DNA of 64,000 bases from Fibrisoma limi BUZ 3 (GTDB taxonomy: Bacteria; Bacteroidota; Bacteroidia; Cytophagales; Spirosomataceae): contig NZ_CAIT01000005.1 in the NCBI RefSeq assembly GCF_000296815.2, forward strand, positions 186,001-250,000. Reading direction: 5' to 3'. This document shows positions 45,299-54,752 of this stretch, piece by piece. Each line of letters opens with the position of its first letter. Position 1 is the stretch's first letter. The position numbers and the translations under genes were made by a program. The notes below the pieces were generated by a model that saw only the letters and a list, made by a program, of their open reading frames with translations, was not told where the DNA came from and made no database searches.

Positions 45299-46092
45299 TG
45301 CAACAATACCACGATCTACTCCGTCATATTCTCGACAACGGCACCCGTAAAACCGACCGTACCGGAACCGGTACCATCAGTGTTTTTGGTTACCAGATGC
45401 GCTTTAATCTCCAGGATGGCTTTCCGCTGCTGACGACCAAGAAGGTTCACACAAAATCGATTATCCACGAACTGCTGTGGTTCATCAAAGGGGATACGAA
45501 CATCCGGTACCTGAAAGATAACGGCGTGAGTATCTGGGATGAATGGGCCGACGAAAACGGCGACCTGGGACCGGTGTATGGTAAGCAGTGGCGAAGCTGG
45601 GCCGCGCCCGACGGGCAAGTCATTGATCAGTTGCAGGACGTATTGAACCAGTTGAAGCGGAATCCGGATTCGCGCCGGATGATTATTTCGGCCTGGAACC
45701 CGGCCGACGTTCCCAGTATGGCCCTGCCACCCTGCCACCTGCTGATGCAGTTCTATGTGGCCGATGGTAAACTCTCGTGCCAGCTCTACCAGCGCAGCGC
45801 CGACGTGTTTCTGGGCGTTCCGTTCAACATTGCATCATACGCTCTGCTGACGATGATGATTGCCCAGGAATGCGGCTACGAAGCTCATGAATTCATCTGG
45901 ACGGGCGGAGATACGCATCTCTACCTGAATCATCTGGAGCAGGTCGAAACGCAGCTCGCGCGTGAACCTCGCCCCCTGCCGACCATGCGGCTGAACCCGG
46001 ATGTGACGTCAATCTTCGACTTTACCTACGACGACTTTACGCTCGAAAACTACAATCCCTGGCCGGCTATTAAAGCCCCCGTCGCCGTTTAA
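45298..46092 (+). CDS. thyA: Thymidylate synthase
   Basis: 264 residues, the same length as the Escherichia coli enzyme, with the nucleophile at the same position, C146 in [10 protein letters not shown]. Other motifs: [11 protein letters not shown] near the start, [30 protein letters not shown], and HLYLNHLEQ. It methylates dUMP using methylene-tetrahydrofolate. The start codon overlaps the stop of the preceding DUF3667 gene. Confidence 0.97.
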   Translation: MQQYHDLLRHILDNGTRKTDRTGTGTISVFGYQMRFNLQDGFPLLTTKKVHTKSIIHELLWFIKGDTNIRYLKDNGVSIWDEWADENGDLGPVYGKQWRSWAAPDGQVIDQLQDVLNQLKRNPDSRRMIISAWNPADVPSMALPPCHLLMQFYVADGKLSCQLYQRSADVFLGVPFNIASYALLTMMIAQECGYEAHEFIWTGGDTHLYLNHLEQVETQLAREPRPLPTMRLNPDVTSIFDFTYDDFTLENYNPWPAIKAPVAV

Positions 46093-46103
46093 GCCAACGT
46101 TGT

Positions 46104-46670
46104 ATGGAGTTCTATGACCAGATCATCAGTCCGGCGGATGCGGCTGTCGCTACGTGGCAGGATCAGTCGTTCGAGCAGTGTACGTTTAAAAAACTGGATC
46201 TGACGCGAATGACCCTGATCGGTTCAAGCTTTGTGGATTGCCGCTTTGAGGACTGTAACCTGTCGGGAGTGGGGCTGAAAAACACCAAGCTTTACGACGT
46301 CAGTTTTAGTAACTGCAAGCTGCTTCAGGTTGATTTTGGCGTGTGCGATCCCTTTGGTTTTCACGTTGATTTTCGAGGGTGCCAGCTCGACCATGCGGTT
46401 TTCCTGAACCGCAAGCTGAAAAAAGCGACGTTCGTGGATTGTTCAATCAGAGAAGCTTTCTTCCTGAAATGCGACCTGACCGGGACAGCTTTCAATAATT
46501 GCAACCTTGAGCTAACCAGGTTCGAAGAGAACAACCTGACTCAGGCGGATTTCGCTACGTCGTACAACCTGGTGCTGAACCCGGACGAAAATAACCTGAA
46601 AAAGGCCCGCTTTTCGCTGCACAGCCTGCCGGGACTATTGGTCAGGTATGATCTCGTTGTAGTACCGTAG
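46104..46670 (+). CDS. Pentapeptide-repeat protein (McbG/Qnr-like)
   Basis: 188 residues made of A(D/N)LxX-type five-residue steps (FVDCRFEDCNLSGV, FVDCSIREAFFLKCDLTG, FNNCNLELTRFEENNL). The end, ATSYNLVLNPDENNLKKARFS, resembles the C-terminal turn of McbG and Qnr gyrase-protecting proteins. A right-handed beta-helix DNA mimic is plausible, but many pentapeptide proteins have no such role. 11 bp after thyA. Confidence 0.7.
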   Translation: MEFYDQIISPADAAVATWQDQSFEQCTFKKLDLTRMTLIGSSFVDCRFEDCNLSGVGLKNTKLYDVSFSNCKLLQVDFGVCDPFGFHVDFRGCQLDHAVFLNRKLKKATFVDCSIREAFFLKCDLTGTAFNNCNLELTRFEENNLTQADFATSYNLVLNPDENNLKKARFSLHSLPGLLVRYDLVVVP

Positions 46671-46680
46671 CCAGCCGCCT

Positions 46681-47235
46681 TTAATGCAACTGCTGGGGGC
46701 GGTAGTTTGCCAGAAAGGCACGGGCACTTGTCGGGCGGGGTCGGGCCAGGGGCGGAAAGGGCCAGTGGCGGTACAGCACAACGGCCCCTACGACGAATAC
46801 CGAATTGGCACACCCAATCGTGACGTACCAGAACCATTCGGGCGGAAAAAACCGGTACGTGCTCTCAACCACAAAGGCTGCGTAAAGACCCGTAACGGAC
46901 GCGCCCATACCGACGTAGTGCCAGCGCAGCCAGGTAGACAGCACCGATCTGAACGCCATCGGCACCAGGCCAATCAGGAGGGCAACAATACTCCCTACCG
47001 CCCCCCAGTGAATGATGCAGAACCGGCCAAACAGGTAGTAGATCTGAAAGGCTGTCAGCAGCAGCACTATCATGCTCAGCACATAAATCCGGCCGATGAG
47101 CCGGTGACTGCGTGTTCCCTTCGTTGAAAATATAACCCTTGTTCCTGAAACCATCGCCGTCAATGCAGCCGCCACATGCACGGCGCTGACAGGCGAGTGC
47201 ATAATCATTTGCATACGTTGAGTAAAGCCGGGCAT
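46681..47235 (-). CDS. DUF2306-like membrane protein
   Basis: 184 residues; comparison with its relative at 47694-48197 suggests the true start may be a later Met (residue 10). Four to five helices. Shared pattern: HxxxG near the start, GTRSHRLIGRIYVLSM, WLRWHYVGMGASVTGLYAAFVVE. Function unknown. A related gene lies two genes upstream on the same strand. Confidence 0.7.
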   Translation of the reverse strand: MPGFTQRMQMIMHSPVSAVHVAAALTAMVSGTRVIFSTKGTRSHRLIGRIYVLSMIVLLLTAFQIYYLFGRFCIIHWGAVGSIVALLIGLVPMAFRSVLSTWLRWHYVGMGASVTGLYAAFVVESTYRFFPPEWFWYVTIGCANSVFVVGAVVLYRHWPFPPLARPRPTSARAFLANYRPQQLH

Positions 47236-47357
47236 CTTCCTGCCTCATCCGTTCGTCACGGCCCGGCTTACAAACGTTACTGCCTGTGTCGGGAAAGTGT
47301 TGCGCGAAAAGGATTTAATGGACCAATTTATGAGTGACGTTTCCTGTCGTTGGTTGA

Positions 47358-47660
47358 TCAGCGCCCTTGATTCTGCAAACGCTGGTACTCACGCTCAACG
47401 GCATCGGGGCCATCGCCAGAACGGTACACCCGGACGTAGTGGGCGAGAAGCCCAAACCCCCAGCCCAGGGTCATGAACAGCGGCCACGGGAAGATACCAA
47501 TCCGGCGATCAACACCAAAGGTTAGTACCAGGTAGATAGTCCAGACGAGGATGTTTACGAACACGTACGAGCGGAAGTGTTGCTTGAAGCCGACCCGGGC
47601 CTGGGCTTGTTTCCAAAGGTGCGGGTCGCGGTTGGGAGGGGTTGGGTGTTCGGATTCCAT
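47358..47660 (-). CDS. 2TM-domain protein
   Basis: 100 residues with two helices (about 28-46 and 58-78) preceded by KQAQARVGFKQHFRSYVFVN and followed by YVRVYRSGD, the conserved layout of the small 2TM family often found next to histidine kinases in Bacteroidota. No kinase is adjacent here. It lies between the two DUF2306-like genes. Confidence 0.7.
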   Translation of the reverse strand: MESEHPTPPNRDPHLWKQAQARVGFKQHFRSYVFVNILVWTIYLVLTFGVDRRIGIFPWPLFMTLGWGFGLLAHYVRVYRSGDGPDAVEREYQRLQNQGR

Positions 47661-47693
47661 AGGTGTTTGGTTTAAAAGTGAAACAGGTATGAA

Positions 47694-48197
47694 TTACGCC
47701 GTCGTCGGCTGGCGATCCGTTAATGTCGGCCTGGTCGGTTGGATGAAGCGATCTTTGTTTTTACGAATGAGCCAGGCTCCAACCACCGTAGTGGCCAGGG
47801 TAGCGATCATCACCACAGGCCAGAACGCCCGCATCGGTACGGCCCGGACCAGCGTTTCGGCCCAGAAGGCCGCGTACAGCCCCACCACCGACCAGTTCAT
47901 AAAATAATAGTGGTAGATCAGCCACCCATTGATCCGGTGGCGAAACAGCACTGGAACCATCCCGGCCACAATCGACCCACTACTGATCAGGGCTGCGATG
48001 TGGAAAGGACCGAAATGACCAAAGAGATCGTAGATCAGGAAGGCCGTTACGTTCAGAACACCCATAGCGCCCACATAGCCGTAGCCAATGCGTTTGTGGG
48101 TGGTTGTCCCTTTTTTACCCAGCAGGACAATGGCTCCCAGAAGCATGGCCAGCAGCGCCGAACAAATGTGTACGAGTCCCGTTGTTGAGTGAATCAT
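47694..48197 (-). CDS. DUF2306-like membrane protein
   Basis: 167 residues, four to five helices, with LGKKGTTTHKRIGYGYVGAM and YHYYFMNWSVVGLYAAFWAE matching the core of the other member at 46681-47235. The two probably arose by duplication and now flank a 2TM gene. Function unknown. Confidence 0.7.
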   Translation of the reverse strand: MIHSTTGLVHICSALLAMLLGAIVLLGKKGTTTHKRIGYGYVGAMGVLNVTAFLIYDLFGHFGPFHIAALISSGSIVAGMVPVLFRHRINGWLIYHYYFMNWSVVGLYAAFWAETLVRAVPMRAFWPVVMIATLATTVVGAWLIRKNKDRFIQPTRPTLTDRQPTTA

Positions 48198-48303
48198 GGA
48201 ATGAATGGGTTAGGTTGATGGGATAAAGGTAGCGTTGGGGGGCGCGGGCGGGCGGGCAAATCTGACCAATTGCCTAACTTGCGGAGTAAATTACTCAATT
48301 CGT

Positions 48304-49998
48304 ATGACGAATGCCGAAATTGTTGACCGGCTCGAACTGACCGGCCGGTTAATGGAACTCCACGATTACGACGCCTTTAAAATACGTGCTTTCAGCTCGG
48401 CTGCGTTCAATCTTGATAAGTCGACCGCCGACCTGGCAAACCTGCCCGTTGAGGAACTGGTGAAACTGCCGGGGGTGGGTAAGTCCGTCGCGCACAAAAT
48501 CCGGGAGATCGTCGAAACCGGCCATCTGACCGACCTGGATAACCTGCTGGCCGAGACGCCCGAGGGGGTGATGGAAATGTTCCGGATCAAAGGCCTGGGT
48601 GCGAAGAAAATCCGGACGCTCTGGCACGAACTCGGCATCGATAACCTGCGCGATCTGCAATTGGCGGGCGAGAACGGTCAGATTGCCAAAATCAAGGGGT
48701 TCGGAGCCAGTACGCAGGAAAAAATCCTGAACTCGCTCATGTTTCTGCAGGAGCAGAAAGGCAAAGTGCGGATGGACCGGGCTGCCATGCTGGCCAATGT
48801 GCTGCACGACGAACTGGCGAACCACTTTAAACGGGTCGACATCACCGGGCAGGTACGTCGGAAAGCACAGGAGGTCGATACCATCCAGCTATTGATCGAA
48901 ACCAGCGATCCGGTAGGGGCGCAGCGCTATCTGAACGGCCTGCCGATGCTGGTGCAGAACGAACAGGAGTCGTCGCCATTTGCGTGGCGGGGGCGGATGG
49001 AAGGCAGCGACGTAGGCATCGAACTGCTTATGTTTCCGGCCGATCAGATCGATCGTCAACTGTTCATCCAGACGGCTGCTGAGCCGCATCTCCAACAGGT
49101 CGGTTCGGCCAATGTATCGCTGCTCCAGGCCGCGCTGACCGTACCGAACGCATCGGAGGAAGGGATTTACGAACGGGCTGGACTGCCGTTTATCGTACCC
49201 GAAATGCGCGAGGATGAGTTCGCCTTTCGCTGGGCCAGCCACCATCAAAACGACGAGCTGGTCACCTGGGATGATCTGCGGGGTACGCTCCATAACCACA
49301 GCACCTGGTCGGACGGGAAGCAATCCATCGCCGACATGGCCGCCTACTGCCGTGAACTGGGCCTGACGTATTTCGGTATTGCCGATCACTCTAAAACGGC
49401 CACCTACGCCAATGGGCTTGATGTCGATCGGGTGCGGGCACAGCATGCCGAGATCGATCAGCTGAACGCCCAGTTCGGCGACGATTTTACAATTTTTAAA
49501 GGTATCGAATCGGATATTCTGGGCGATGGTTCGCTGGATTACGACGATGCTACGCTGGCAACCTTTGACTACGTAGTGGCGTCGGTCCACCAGACCCTGA
49601 CCATGACAATCGAAAAAGCGACAACGCGACTTCTGCGGGCCATCGAGAACCCGTACACAACCATTCTGGGTCACCCGACCGGCCGGTTGCTGCTGGCGCG
49701 TGAGGGCTATCCAATTGACCACCGGGCGGTTATCGATGCCTGCGCTTATCATAACGTAGTGGTTGAAATCAATGCCAGTCCGTACCGGCTCGACATCGAC
49801 TGGCGCTGGATCGACTACGCCATGGAACGAGGGGTAATGCTGAGCATCAATCCCGACGCGCATGACCTGGCAGGGCTGCTGGACATGCACTATGGGGTGG
49901 CTGTGGGCCGGAAAGGTGGCCTGACCAAAACCATGACATTTAATGCCCTGACTCTTACCGAGATGAAGGCGTATCTGCAAAAACGAAAAAAACGGTGA
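48304..49998 (+). CDS. PolX-like protein with PHP phosphoesterase domain, degraded polymerase site
   Basis: 564 residues from the ATG at 48304. Order: helix-hairpin-helix domain (about 1-150, with LPGVGKSVAHKI and IKGLGAKKI), Pol-beta-like nucleotidyltransferase (160-300), PHP domain (from LHNHSTWSDG, 329-338, through FGIADHS to SINPDAHD). In the polymerase part the usual GSxRRG...GDxD is TGQVRRKAQEVDTIQLL (181-197): the second metal Asp is Gln and the first is displaced. The PHP histidines look intact, so a 3'-5' exonuclease or phosphoesterase role is more likely. Confidence 0.85.
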   Translation: MTNAEIVDRLELTGRLMELHDYDAFKIRAFSSAAFNLDKSTADLANLPVEELVKLPGVGKSVAHKIREIVETGHLTDLDNLLAETPEGVMEMFRIKGLGAKKIRTLWHELGIDNLRDLQLAGENGQIAKIKGFGASTQEKILNSLMFLQEQKGKVRMDRAAMLANVLHDELANHFKRVDITGQVRRKAQEVDTIQLLIETSDPVGAQRYLNGLPMLVQNEQESSPFAWRGRMEGSDVGIELLMFPADQIDRQLFIQTAAEPHLQQVGSANVSLLQAALTVPNASEEGIYERAGLPFIVPEMREDEFAFRWASHHQNDELVTWDDLRGTLHNHSTWSDGKQSIADMAAYCRELGLTYFGIADHSKTATYANGLDVDRVRAQHAEIDQLNAQFGDDFTIFKGIESDILGDGSLDYDDATLATFDYVVASVHQTLTMTIEKATTRLLRAIENPYTTILGHPTGRLLLAREGYPIDHRAVIDACAYHNVVVEINASPYRLDIDWRWIDYAMERGVMLSINPDAHDLAGLLDMHYGVAVGRKGGLTKTMTFNALTLTEMKAYLQKRKKR

Positions 49999-50067
49999 CT
50001 TATCGGGTAGAAAGGGCTTAAATCCAGGATTTTTTGTATTATTACGACTATTCCTACTTCCCTTTAG

Positions 50068-52464
50068 ATGCGCGTTCGTTTACTCCTGCTGATCCAGCTT
50101 GGCTGGCTACTCCCTTATACGCTGCTGGCGCAGAAAACACCGGTCTATTCCCTGACCGGTTACGTTCGTGAGGCTATTTCGGGCAAGCCCATTGCGGGCG
50201 TAACGGTTTTTGTGCAGAATAACCGGAAAGGTACCCGCACGGGCAACGACGGCTATTTTGTACTACCCCTGCCCGAAGGCAAGTATACCGTTCGGTTTTC
50301 GCACGTGGGCTACATTGCCAAAACCGAATCGGTAACGCTCAACAAACTGCTCCTGCTTAATGTTGAACTGGCCGAAGATTCGCAGTATTTGCAGGAAGTA
50401 GTGGTCCAGACTGAAGCGCCCGACCGCAACGTCCGCAAGGTCGAAATGGGCGTTACGCAATTGAGTATCAAGAATATCAAGCGGATTCCGGCGTTTATGG
50501 GCGAGGTTGACATTGTCCGGAGTCTGTTGTTGCTGCCTGGTGTCACAACGGTCGGGGAGGGGGCTACGGGCTTCAACGTGCGCGGAGGCAGTGTGGATCA
50601 GAATCTGGTCCTGCTGGATGAGATTCCGCTGTTTAACACCAGTCACCTGTTCGGCTTTTTCTCGGTATTCAACCCCGATGTTGTTCGGGACGCCACCCTG
50701 CACCGGGGCGGCATTGCGGCCGGGTACGGTGGGCGGGCGTCGTCGGTGCTGGACATTAAGGTTAAGGAGCCGGAAACCGAAAAATGGTCGCTCAACGGCG
50801 GCATCGGGCTCGTATCGAGCCGGTTGGGTGTGGAGGGCCCCGTCATTCCCCGCAAACTGTCGGTGCTGGCGGCAACGCGGGTGTCGGTCAACGATTTTCT
50901 GTTTCAACTCGGCCCACCCACTCTTCGGGGCACCAAAGCCAATTTCTACGACCTGACCACGAAGGTGAAGTTTCAGCCGAATGAACAGCATACCGTTACG
51001 TTTACCGGCTACGTCAGCCGGGACGTTTTCAAGCTGCCGTCCGATTCGCTGGCGAGTCTGGAGATCAATGCATCTTCTACCCGTTTCGATTATGAGACGA
51101 TGGCCGGGTCGCTGCGCTGGAACTACTTCATCAGCAAGCGGTTCAACCTGGCCACAACGGCCATCTGGAGCCGCTACCAGACCGAAACCTCGGTACCCGA
51201 TTCGTCCAACGCATTCCGCTTGCAGGCCGAAGTGATGCATCGTCAGCTTCGTTCGGATCTGAGCATCAACGTGAATGACAAACACCAGGTGCAGACCGGA
51301 GCCAGCCTGATCGACTACAGCATTCAGCCGAACCGATTGGTGCCGGGGCCGTTTTCAAATGTGCTGCCGGTTACGCTGCCCATCGAGCGGGCCTATGAGG
51401 TGGCTGCCTACGTTCAGGACGACTGGAACCTGACCCCTACGGTAGCTTTGCAGATCGGCCTGCGGTATTCGACACTGCTGAACCGCGGCCCGGCCGATGT
51501 GCGGATGTACTCGCCCGAGTTACCCCGTGAGCCGGGAACGGCCTCGTCGGAGCGGGAATATGGTGCCGGAAAAATTTACCATCATGCGGGGGGACTGGAA
51601 CCCCGGCTGGCGGTACGCTGGAACCTGGCCCCGGGGCAGTCTATTAAAGCGGGCTACCACCGGTTGCGGCAGTACATCAACCTGATCACGAACACCACGG
51701 CCGCCCTGCCTACCTCGCGCTGGAAACTGGCCGACCAGAACGTCAGCCCCGTCATTGCCGATCAGTGGTCGCTGGGGTACTTCCGGAACGTGAACAACGA
51801 CGCCATTGAGCTATCAGCCGAAATTTATTACAAAGCCCTCCGCAATGCGCTTGACTACAAGGATGGGGCTGATCTGACCCTGAACCCCCTGCCCGAAACG
51901 GATTTGTTGCAGGGAAGCGGGCAGGCTTACGGACTGGAAACACAACTGCGAAAAAACAAAGGCGCCTGGACGGGATGGGTCAGTTACACGTACGCCCGAA
52001 CCTTCCTGACCATTGATAGTCCGTTTCTCGAAGAGCGAATCAATGGAGGACGGGCCTATCCTGCCAATTACGACAAGCCGCATACCCTCAACGCGACGGC
52101 CACGTACCGGCCGAGTCTGCGTTTCAGCCTGTCGTTGAACTTTACCTACAGCACCGGGCGTCCCATTACGCAACCCTACGGCCGGGCCGTCATCAATGGA
52201 GTGCGGGTACCGATTTTCGTAAACCGAAACCAGGAGCGGATACCGGATTATCACCGGCTCGATTTCTCGATGCTGTTCGAGCAGGACCCCGCCAAGCAGC
52301 GCCGGGTACAGCAAAGCTGGGTGTTTGCGATTTACAACGTCTACGCCCACAAGAACGCCTACTCGGTCTTTTACCGCTTCGACCCCCGGCAGGATAAGGA
52401 TGCGTTCAAACTGGCCATTTTCGGGTCGGCGTTTCCGTCGCTCACCTGGAATTTTAAATTTTAG
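50068..52464 (+). CDS. TonB-dependent receptor
   Basis: 798 residues. Signal peptide ending near LLAQK, a carboxypeptidase-regulatory-like N-terminal domain (about 28-115), a plug (FNVRGGSVDQNLVLLDEIPL) and a large barrel ending TWNFKF with terminal Phe. It takes up an unidentified ligand across the outer membrane using TonB energy. It is paired with a DUF4249 lipoprotein 30 bp downstream, a standing combination in Bacteroidota. Confidence 0.93.
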   Translation: MRVRLLLLIQLGWLLPYTLLAQKTPVYSLTGYVREAISGKPIAGVTVFVQNNRKGTRTGNDGYFVLPLPEGKYTVRFSHVGYIAKTESVTLNKLLLLNVELAEDSQYLQEVVVQTEAPDRNVRKVEMGVTQLSIKNIKRIPAFMGEVDIVRSLLLLPGVTTVGEGATGFNVRGGSVDQNLVLLDEIPLFNTSHLFGFFSVFNPDVVRDATLHRGGIAAGYGGRASSVLDIKVKEPETEKWSLNGGIGLVSSRLGVEGPVIPRKLSVLAATRVSVNDFLFQLGPPTLRGTKANFYDLTTKVKFQPNEQHTVTFTGYVSRDVFKLPSDSLASLEINASSTRFDYETMAGSLRWNYFISKRFNLATTAIWSRYQTETSVPDSSNAFRLQAEVMHRQLRSDLSINVNDKHQVQTGASLIDYSIQPNRLVPGPFSNVLPVTLPIERAYEVAAYVQDDWNLTPTVALQIGLRYSTLLNRGPADVRMYSPELPREPGTASSEREYGAGKIYHHAGGLEPRLAVRWNLAPGQSIKAGYHRLRQYINLITNTTAALPTSRWKLADQNVSPVIADQWSLGYFRNVNNDAIELSAEIYYKALRNALDYKDGADLTLNPLPETDLLQGSGQAYGLETQLRKNKGAWTGWVSYTYARTFLTIDSPFLEERINGGRAYPANYDKPHTLNATATYRPSLRFSLSLNFTYSTGRPITQPYGRAVINGVRVPIFVNRNQERIPDYHRLDFSMLFEQDPAKQRRVQQSWVFAIYNVYAHKNAYSVFYRFDPRQDKDAFKLAIFGSAFPSLTWNFKF

Positions 52465-52494
52465 ATCGTTAACTACCTGATTTTAGCCGCTGAC

Positions 52495-53574
52495 ATGACT
52501 TTGCATAGATTCATTTTCTCCCTGCTCCTTTCTTCCTGCCTGCTTGGCTGCGTGACGCCGTACCAGCCGGAGGTAAAGAGCATTCCGAGGGCGGTGGTGG
52601 TCGAAGGGCTCATTACCGATCAGCCGGGGCCTTATACGGTCAACCTGACCTACACGAGCGATTACACCAACGTAGCCCTCAACCTGCGGGTGAGTGGAGC
52701 GCAGGTGGCCATTGTGGATGATCAGGGACGACGGCAGGCCCTGCGCGAGCTGGGAAGCGGCAGCGGAGTTTACCAGACCCCGGCCGACTATCGGGGGCAG
52801 GCAGGGCGGACGTACCGACTGGAGTTTACGACGGGTGATGGCAAACGGTACCAGTCGAAGCCTGAACTGCTCAAAGCGGCCCCCAAAATCGACAGCATCT
52901 ATGCAGAATATTCGGAGTCGCCGATTGCCGGGACACTGGCGTTCGACAAAGGGTTTAACATTTACATCGACACCCGCGACCCGGCTACGACGGGCGATTA
53001 CTACCGCTGGCGCTGGACCCACTACGAACCGATCAGCATCTGTGCCATCCGGCAGGTGCCTAATTCCAATCCGGGGATCGAGTACAGCTATCCCTGCTGT
53101 TCAGAATGCTGGGACATCGTTCGGTGTTACGGCAACGCCTGCATCAACGTAGCCAGCGATGCACTCATCAACGGCCGGGCCATCAGCCGACAGCTTGTCC
53201 TGCGCGCGCCCTATGAATCGACCAGTCGGTACTACGTAGAAATCGAACAGCAGTCCATGACGCGTGAGGCTTATAACTTCTGGAGCCGTGTCGACAAGCT
53301 GACTAACAGCAACGGGAGTATCTTCGACGCAGCCCCGGCCGGTATCCAGGGAAATATAGTTTGTGTGAGCAATCCCGACGAGCCCGTTTACGGCTTCTTT
53401 GGCGCGTCGGGCTCGTCGCTGGTGCCGTATACGCTGAATCGGGGCGGCATTTCATCGCCCCCCAATATCCGACCAACACCACCTCCGTTTCCCCCGGGGC
53501 CGCCACCGCCCTGTGCGGTCTGTGAAGATAGCCAGTACCGAACACCTACGAAGCCCCGCTGGTGGGTATATTGA
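52495..53574 (+). CDS. DUF4249 outer-membrane lipoprotein
   Basis: 359 residues with lipobox LLGC (Cys about 19) and the DUF4249 start VEGLITDQPGPYTVNLTYT. A cluster of six cysteines (about 182-217, SYPCCSECWDIVRCYGNAC) and a proline-rich stretch near the end are notable. It likely sits on the surface beside the upstream TonB receptor. Function of the family unknown. Confidence 0.85.
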   Translation: MTLHRFIFSLLLSSCLLGCVTPYQPEVKSIPRAVVVEGLITDQPGPYTVNLTYTSDYTNVALNLRVSGAQVAIVDDQGRRQALRELGSGSGVYQTPADYRGQAGRTYRLEFTTGDGKRYQSKPELLKAAPKIDSIYAEYSESPIAGTLAFDKGFNIYIDTRDPATTGDYYRWRWTHYEPISICAIRQVPNSNPGIEYSYPCCSECWDIVRCYGNACINVASDALINGRAISRQLVLRAPYESTSRYYVEIEQQSMTREAYNFWSRVDKLTNSNGSIFDAAPAGIQGNIVCVSNPDEPVYGFFGASGSSLVPYTLNRGGISSPPNIRPTPPPFPPGPPPPCAVCEDSQYRTPTKPRWWVY

Positions 53575-53690
53575 GCGGTTCGGAACCGAACAATCAGTCG
53601 ATTTTTATCAAAATAAACCATTCAGTAACCCGGTTGGCAACTGTTTGATATACCGCCCGAAAAACAATAATTTCGCGTAAAGTTTCAGTT

Positions 53691-54686
53691 ATGGCCACCC
53701 CGGTTAAGTTTCTGATTATACGCTTCTCGTCTATCGGTGATATTGTCCTGACAACGCCTGTTGTTCGTTGCCTGAAACAGCAGGTACCGGGCGCCGAGGT
53801 GCATTTCTGCACGAAAAAAGGATACCAGTCGCTACTGGAACACAATCCGTATATTGATAAGCGGTTCTATCTGGAAACGAGCCTGTACGATCTGCTGAAA
53901 CAACTACGCGCCGAACGCTACGACTACGTAATTGATCTGCACAATAATCTGCGGACCAGCCTGCTCAAGGCGGGCCTCGGCGTTAAATCGTATAGCTTCG
54001 ATAAGCTTAATATCCGCAAGTGGTTCTACGTCCGCTGGAAGGTGAACGTCATGCCGAACCAGCACATCGTGGATCGCTACATGGCTACGGTGCGGCCGTT
54101 TGGGGTGGAGAACGACGAACAGGGGCTGGATTACTTTATTCCGTACAAAGATCAGGTTGAAACGGACTGGTTGCCTGTTACACACCAGGAAGATTTTGTG
54201 GCTTACGCGATCGGCGGGCAGCACGCGACCAAGAAACTGCCCGTTCCCCGGATGATCGAGCTATGTCGGAAAATCAACTACCCGATTGTACTGCTGGGCG
54301 GTAAGGAAGACCGTGAGGCTGGGGAGGAAATTGTGCGGGCGGTGGGCAAGCGGCTCATCTACAACGCCTGCGGCCAATATAATCTCAACCAATCGGCATC
54401 GTTGTTAGCGCGGGCGCGGGTGGTGTTCAGTCATGATACCGGCCTGATGCATATTGCGGCTGCCCTGAAAAAGAAAATCTACTCCATCTGGGGTAACACA
54501 ACCCCTCATTTCGGCATGTATCCCTACAAGACCAACTTCGTCGTGTTGGAAAAGACGGGGCTGGAATGCCGACCCTGTTCTAAAATTGGTTTTGAGCAGT
54601 GCCCTATGCGCCACTTCAATTGCATGAACCAGCTCTCGTTCGATTTTGAAGTAAAAGAACTCCGGCAGAAAAAGCGGATCGAATAA
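53691..54686 (+). CDS. Glycosyltransferase family 9 (heptosyltransferase-like)
   Basis: 331 residues. N-terminal FLIIRFSSIGDIVLTTPVVR, the acceptor-domain start of GT9, and C-terminal SHDTGLMHIAAALKK with WGNTTPHFGMYPY. A cysteine cluster (CRPC, QCPMRHFNC) occurs near the end. Would transfer a heptose or similar sugar to lipopolysaccharide core on the inner face of the inner membrane. Acceptor unknown. Confidence 0.88.
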   Translation: MATPVKFLIIRFSSIGDIVLTTPVVRCLKQQVPGAEVHFCTKKGYQSLLEHNPYIDKRFYLETSLYDLLKQLRAERYDYVIDLHNNLRTSLLKAGLGVKSYSFDKLNIRKWFYVRWKVNVMPNQHIVDRYMATVRPFGVENDEQGLDYFIPYKDQVETDWLPVTHQEDFVAYAIGGQHATKKLPVPRMIELCRKINYPIVLLGGKEDREAGEEIVRAVGKRLIYNACGQYNLNQSASLLARARVVFSHDTGLMHIAAALKKKIYSIWGNTTPHFGMYPYKTNFVVLEKTGLECRPCSKIGFEQCPMRHFNCMNQLSFDFEVKELRQKKRIE

Positions 54687-54691
54687 CCGCC

Positions 54692-54730
54692 AAAAAGCGG
54701 CCCGACCAATGTTCGTCAGCCGGGCCGTTT
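54692..54730. terminator. Bidirectional terminator-like hairpin
   Basis: CGGCCCG (54698-54704) pairs with CGGGCCG (54721-54727), bordered by an A run and TTT, between convergent genes. Confidence 0.5.
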
Positions 54731-54752
54731 ATGTCTGGTGAATCCAAGTTGA

